DNA from: Nymphaea colorata
Taxonomy: Eukaryota > Streptophyta > Magnoliopsida > Nymphaeales > Nymphaeaceae
DNA length: 64,000 nucleotides
Direction of reading: 5' to 3'
Assembly (NCBI RefSeq): GCF_008831285.2
Contig: NC_045145.1
Span: 4,938,723-5,002,722 of the forward strand
Shown here: positions 60,834 through 64,000 of the stretch, piece by piece
Layout: the number at the start of each line of letters is the position of its first letter
How positions within the stretch are numbered: position 1 is the stretch's first letter
Made by a program: the position numbers and the translations under genes
Notes under the pieces: generated by a model
Told to the model about the DNA's origin: nothing
Database searches by the model: none
What the model saw: the letters and a program-made list of their open reading frames with translations, nothing else

Positions 60834-62149
60834 CTAGGGAGAGTGAGGAGAAGGTAATGAAGTTATTGGTATTGATGAAGGAAGCGGTGAAGGAAGGTCT
60901 TCAGATGGCGGTGAAGAAGGATCTTCGGAATCGTGCATTTGGGCTAGACGTTGGGATTCATGATGATGGTCAGTGGGCGAGTCTGAAAAGGATACAAAAT
61001 CAGCATGGGAGGTGATGGCTCTATGAGTTGGCATGGTATTTTGATAGGGAAAAATGGTTTCATCGAATACGACATGACGTGAGATGTATACATGTTCAGT
61101 GGGAGGATATAGGCATCAATATCCATTATGATGGTTGGTATATCCAATAAACACACATGGTAGAGACTTGGGCTGAAATTTATGATTAGTATACCCTTTA
61201 AGGTAGGGATAGCATCTAGATCCAAAAGCACGAAGACAAGAATAATCAGGCCGTTTCTTGAAAAGCAGTTCATGTAGACTTTGCATGTGTAAAATTTGCG
61301 AGGGAAGTCTGTTGATAAGCCATACCATAGTGGAGAAAGCCTCGACTCAATATTGAGCTGGAAGATGGCTACAAAACAACGTAGTAAGTCCCAATCCAGT
61401 AACCGACTTATGCTTATGTTCCACTGTACCATTTTGTTCGGGTATCTTAGGACAAGACTTTTGATGTTTGATGCCATTCTCCTTTAAGTAATCCACGAGA
61501 ACCAAACTATTAAACTCTCATCCCTGATCACTTTGAAATACCTTGAGCTTCACATCAAATTGAGTTTGAATCATTTTATGAAATTCAAGAAACTTGACAA
61601 AAAATTCAGATTTTCGTCTCAATGGATAAATCCAGGAATATATAGAGAATTGATCCACAAATAAAGCATAATATTTGATATTTTGGCAAGAAGCAATAGG
61701 AGCTGGTCCCTATAAATCATAGTGAACTTTAGCAAATAATGAATCACACTCATCTTCAACAGAAATAAAAGGGAATGGCGCACCTTCCCCATCTAACAAC
61801 TAGCACAAGTAAAATATTTAGGCAAACTTTCTGTCATAGTAATCAATTTATTTGCAGTCATAAACTCTAAAATTTTATGATGTGGATGCCCTAGACATCC
61901 GTGCCAAAATTCAAAGGGAGCTGATCGAAATCTCGTTGAAAAGAACACGTTCTTTGGTTTTGGCTTGAGGGCATACAAATCGCATTCTCTAGACCCTGTT
62001 GCAATCACTTCCTTGGTCTCCTTGTCCTTATTAGCAAAGAAATTGGAAGAGAATTCAAATACATAAGGCATAGAAGAAGTAAGTTTACTGACAGAAATAA
62101 AATTTTTCTTAATATCAGGCACGAGAAGCACGTTGTTGAGAGGAATCAT
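60834..62149 (-). pseudogene. Copia 2 GAG-pre-integrase and integrase remnant
   Basis: 62149-61793: LLVPDIKKNFISVSKLTSS followed by the zinc-binding HGCLGHPHHKILEF and FTCASC. 61490-61116: broken integrase core (MVWLINRLPSQILHMQSLHE; YPYLKGYTNHKFQ; LPCVFIGYTNHHNGY). 61034-60834 is a Ser/Pro/His-rich linker towards RT. Numerous stops. Confidence 0.85.
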
Positions 62150-62556
62150 TCAGTTCCCTATATGAATGTCAACAGCTCCGATGTGTGTAATATCAAGATG
62201 TTGGCCATTTCCTACCATAATTTTTTTTTGTTCCTCTATATGGAATACAACTTTTGAGTTTACCTGGATCATCAGTCACATGAGAGCTTGCTTTGGTGTC
62301 AGGGAACCAATCTTGATCAGTAGGATCAGCAATTTTCATAGCAGCAAATGCCTGTGGCGTATCACATGGCTATAAGCATGATCAAATCTGTGATAACATT
62401 AAACACGTTGTGATTATTTAGGCCACAAATCTGACATGGTACCTTAGATTTATTTGTCTCTCCATTGGCCGATCCTTGCTGATTTTGTGTCTGGGTTGAA
62501 GGATTGAAACCACGTCCCTTGGAGTTGAACCAACTATTGTTGCTATGGATATTGCG

Positions 62557-63300
62557 CTAACTATTGTTATATCGTTTTCTGTTGGTTTGATTACTGGATT
62601 GTTGTGTGAAGAAGGCCATTTGGCTGTTCAACCTAGCCTCTCCCGCATGTAAGTCCTTCATCGTTTCATGCCCTTGAAGTAGTGACACTGCATCAAGATA
62701 TGAGGGAGCCGACGGCTTGAGGATAGAAGTCATGAATGACTCATATCCTGGTTCGAGACCGTTAACAAGCCAAAAAACTTTATCGTCATCCTCAAGAGGC
62801 TTCCCAATCGCTGCAAGTTCATCACATATAGCCTTGAAACCAGTAATATATTCAGTCACAGGTTTATCTTGTTTGCGGTGGAGTTGTAGCTTTCTTGTCA
62901 GCATGATTTCTCTGTCCTTTGACTCACGAGCGAATGCTCTTGTCAAGATTTTCCATACTTGTTCAGAGGTTTCAAGACCCACGACAAGTCCAAGGACTTC
63001 TTCTGTGAGAGACCCAGTGAGCCATCCTCTTAAAAGACAGTCTGATTTTTTTCAAGCAGAATAAACAGGGTTTGGTCATCTCATGGTTTCACTATTCTCA
63101 AAAGTTTCAATGGTAGAAGATTGCGAGAGAATCGTTCCATCAATAAACCCAAGCAAATCTTGGCTTTCTATGAGACCAAAAATTTGTGTTTTCCACAATC
63201 AGAAATTTTTGTGTGACAGTTTGATTGAAACAAAATTAGCCACATTCACGGGGGAGGGACAGGGGTACTCAGCTCCCGAATTTGTTACAGATGTCGACAT
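62557..63300 (-). pseudogene. Copia 2 gag remnant
   Basis: Likely start MSTSVTNSGAEYPCPSP at 63298-63300, then VSIKLSHKNF and a frameshift. The UBN2-type core is open at 62982-62557: SEQVWKILTRAFARESKDRE, QLHRKQDKPVTEYITGFKAI, CDELAAIGKPLEDDD and NGLEPGYESFMTSIL. The zinc-knuckle region beyond 62557 is degraded. Confidence 0.85.
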
Positions 63301-63538
63301 GTTGAAGACTTGTGGCACTTGTAAATTCTGTATCTCTTCATAGGGTTGTCCAAAAAATATGCAAATTTGTCCAAAAACACTAGACACTTGCCCAAATCCA
63401 ACGCCACCTAGCACAATCTGTGAATCGCCTCCAGTCGAAAATGCACCCCAAAGAAAGTCACGCCTGGAAGACCCTCTCTGGCGAGTTTGCATGGGGCTGC
63501 CTCCTTCAACATCAGCTGCGGCACTTGTAACATGCCGG

Positions 63539-63808
63539 TAAGGGTGGGTATCGGGCCGTGCCGGGCCGGCCAGCCCGGCCCGGGTCTCGTTTCGGGCCCG
63601 GCCTGGCCCGGCCCGGCCGATTTAAATTAAAAAAATATTTTTTAATTATAAAATAACATTTTTAATATAAAATGTATTTATTAAGAATAAAAAATATTAT
63701 TAAAACAAAAAAAATTAAAAATATATATATTTTTTAAGTTATCGGGCCTAAACAGGCCTAAATTGGCCGGGCCGGCCCAGCGGCGGCCCGGCCCGATGCC
63801 CAGCCCTA
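63539..63808. mobile_element. hAT-type MITE, family D, inside Copia 2
   Basis: 270 bp. Left end taagggtgggtatcgggccg, right end (reverse complement) tagggctgggcatcgggccg. Perfect 8-bp target duplication CATGCCGG at 63531-63538 and 63809-63816. GC-rich ends (gcccggcc runs) and an AT-rich centre. It sits between the PBS and gag, so it inserted after the Copia element. Confidence 0.85.
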
Positions 63809-63877
63809 CATGCCGGCTTCTCGCAATTTGATGACGAGCTAACGATCAGAACCAATTTGCCGGTGAAAGCTTTACAA

Positions 63878-63888
63878 CTCTGATACCA
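63878..63888 (-). other. Copia 2 primer-binding site (tRNA-iMet)
   Basis: The minus strand reads TGGTATCAGAG directly after the LTR end CA. Confidence 0.9.
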
Positions 63889-64000
63889 TGAAAAAAGAAA
63901 GGAGAAGAAGATGACTAAAAAATTAACGTGGTTCGGAAAAATCCTACTCCACGACTCAGTCATCAATTCTTTGACGATCTGGTTCCCTTACTCAATACGA
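63889..64000 (-). repeat. Copia 2 5' LTR (first 112 bp in window)
   Basis: Matches 59018-59129 of the 3' LTR. The rest lies beyond the right edge. Confidence 0.9.

Larger units (their letters stand above)
59018..64000 (-). mobile_element. Ty1/Copia retrotransposon 2 (decayed, 5' LTR cut by window end)
   Basis: 3' LTR 59018-59492, polypurine tract 59493-59502, pol and gag remnants 59.5-63.3 kb, PBS 63878-63888, 5' LTR from 63889 to the right edge. The left flank of the 3' LTR is aagcc; its mate would lie ~0.36 kb past the window if LTR lengths match. Many stops and frameshifts, an RNase H deletion and a nested MITE show an old, inactive copy. Confidence 0.95.

Noticed and set aside
1-64000. 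CRISPR array, bacterial operon or phage region
   Set aside because: All supported genes are spliced plant genes or plant transposons. The repeats are microsatellites, LTRs, MITEs and tandem duplications without regular unique spacers.

Overview
This is plant nuclear DNA, almost certainly from an angiosperm with TE-rich DNA and very long introns. The evidence is GT-AG spliced genes for a plant-type mitochondrial carrier, the mitochondrial ATP synthase gamma subunit and Sec61 gamma, a nuclear tRNA-Asn, and a typical plant mix of Copia, Gypsy, L1-type LINE, hAT and PIF/Harbinger elements. The species cannot be named from the sequence.

Layout. Positions 576-4220 (minus) hold the first four coding exons of a mitochondrial carrier (SAM-carrier-like); the rest lies off the left edge. 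Positions 4.2-11.4 kb are intergenic with MITEs and dispersed repeats. Positions 11844-44846 (plus) hold one gene, the mitochondrial F1-ATP synthase gamma subunit: nine coding exons (969 nt, 322 aa) spread over 33 kb. Its reading frame and splice sites look intact, but introns 5 (13.5 kb) and 7 (14.2 kb) are full of transposons. Positions 47181-47254 (minus) are tRNA-Asn(GUU). Positions 51654-52014 (minus) are a two-exon Sec61 gamma gene (69 aa). Positions 52-59 kb hold repeats and two weak, phase-compatible exon candidates. Positions 59018-64000 (minus) are a decayed Copia element whose 5' LTR runs off the right edge.

Intron 5 is a nest of insertions. A LINE lies in two opposed pieces (5' part on minus, 3' part on plus) as expected from twin-primed integration. 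A hAT element (8-bp TSD GTCCTACC, TIR CTATGTCACACGG) inserted into the LINE, and a nearly intact Copia element inserted into the hAT. The Copia lost its 3' end, and a 631/645-bp tandem duplication then copied the LINE/hAT/Copia junction.

Intron 7 holds the two most unusual objects. The first is a 1,850-bp PIF/Harbinger-like element (TTA TSD, 20-bp TIRs) carrying a captured first exon of a PARN-like deadenylase in which the expected catalytic Asp/Glu are lost. The second is a 9.04-kb palindromic Gypsy retrotransposon, 34091-43129: two 5' halves (LTR, PBS, gag, protease) head to head, both outer ends being the U3 end of the LTR, with no 3' LTR on either arm and a 5-bp TSD (TGAAA) around the whole palindrome. 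It looks like one integration of a palindromic cDNA. Because it sits in an intron, the pre-mRNA should contain an inverted repeat of two ~4.3-kb arms around a ~475-nt loop.
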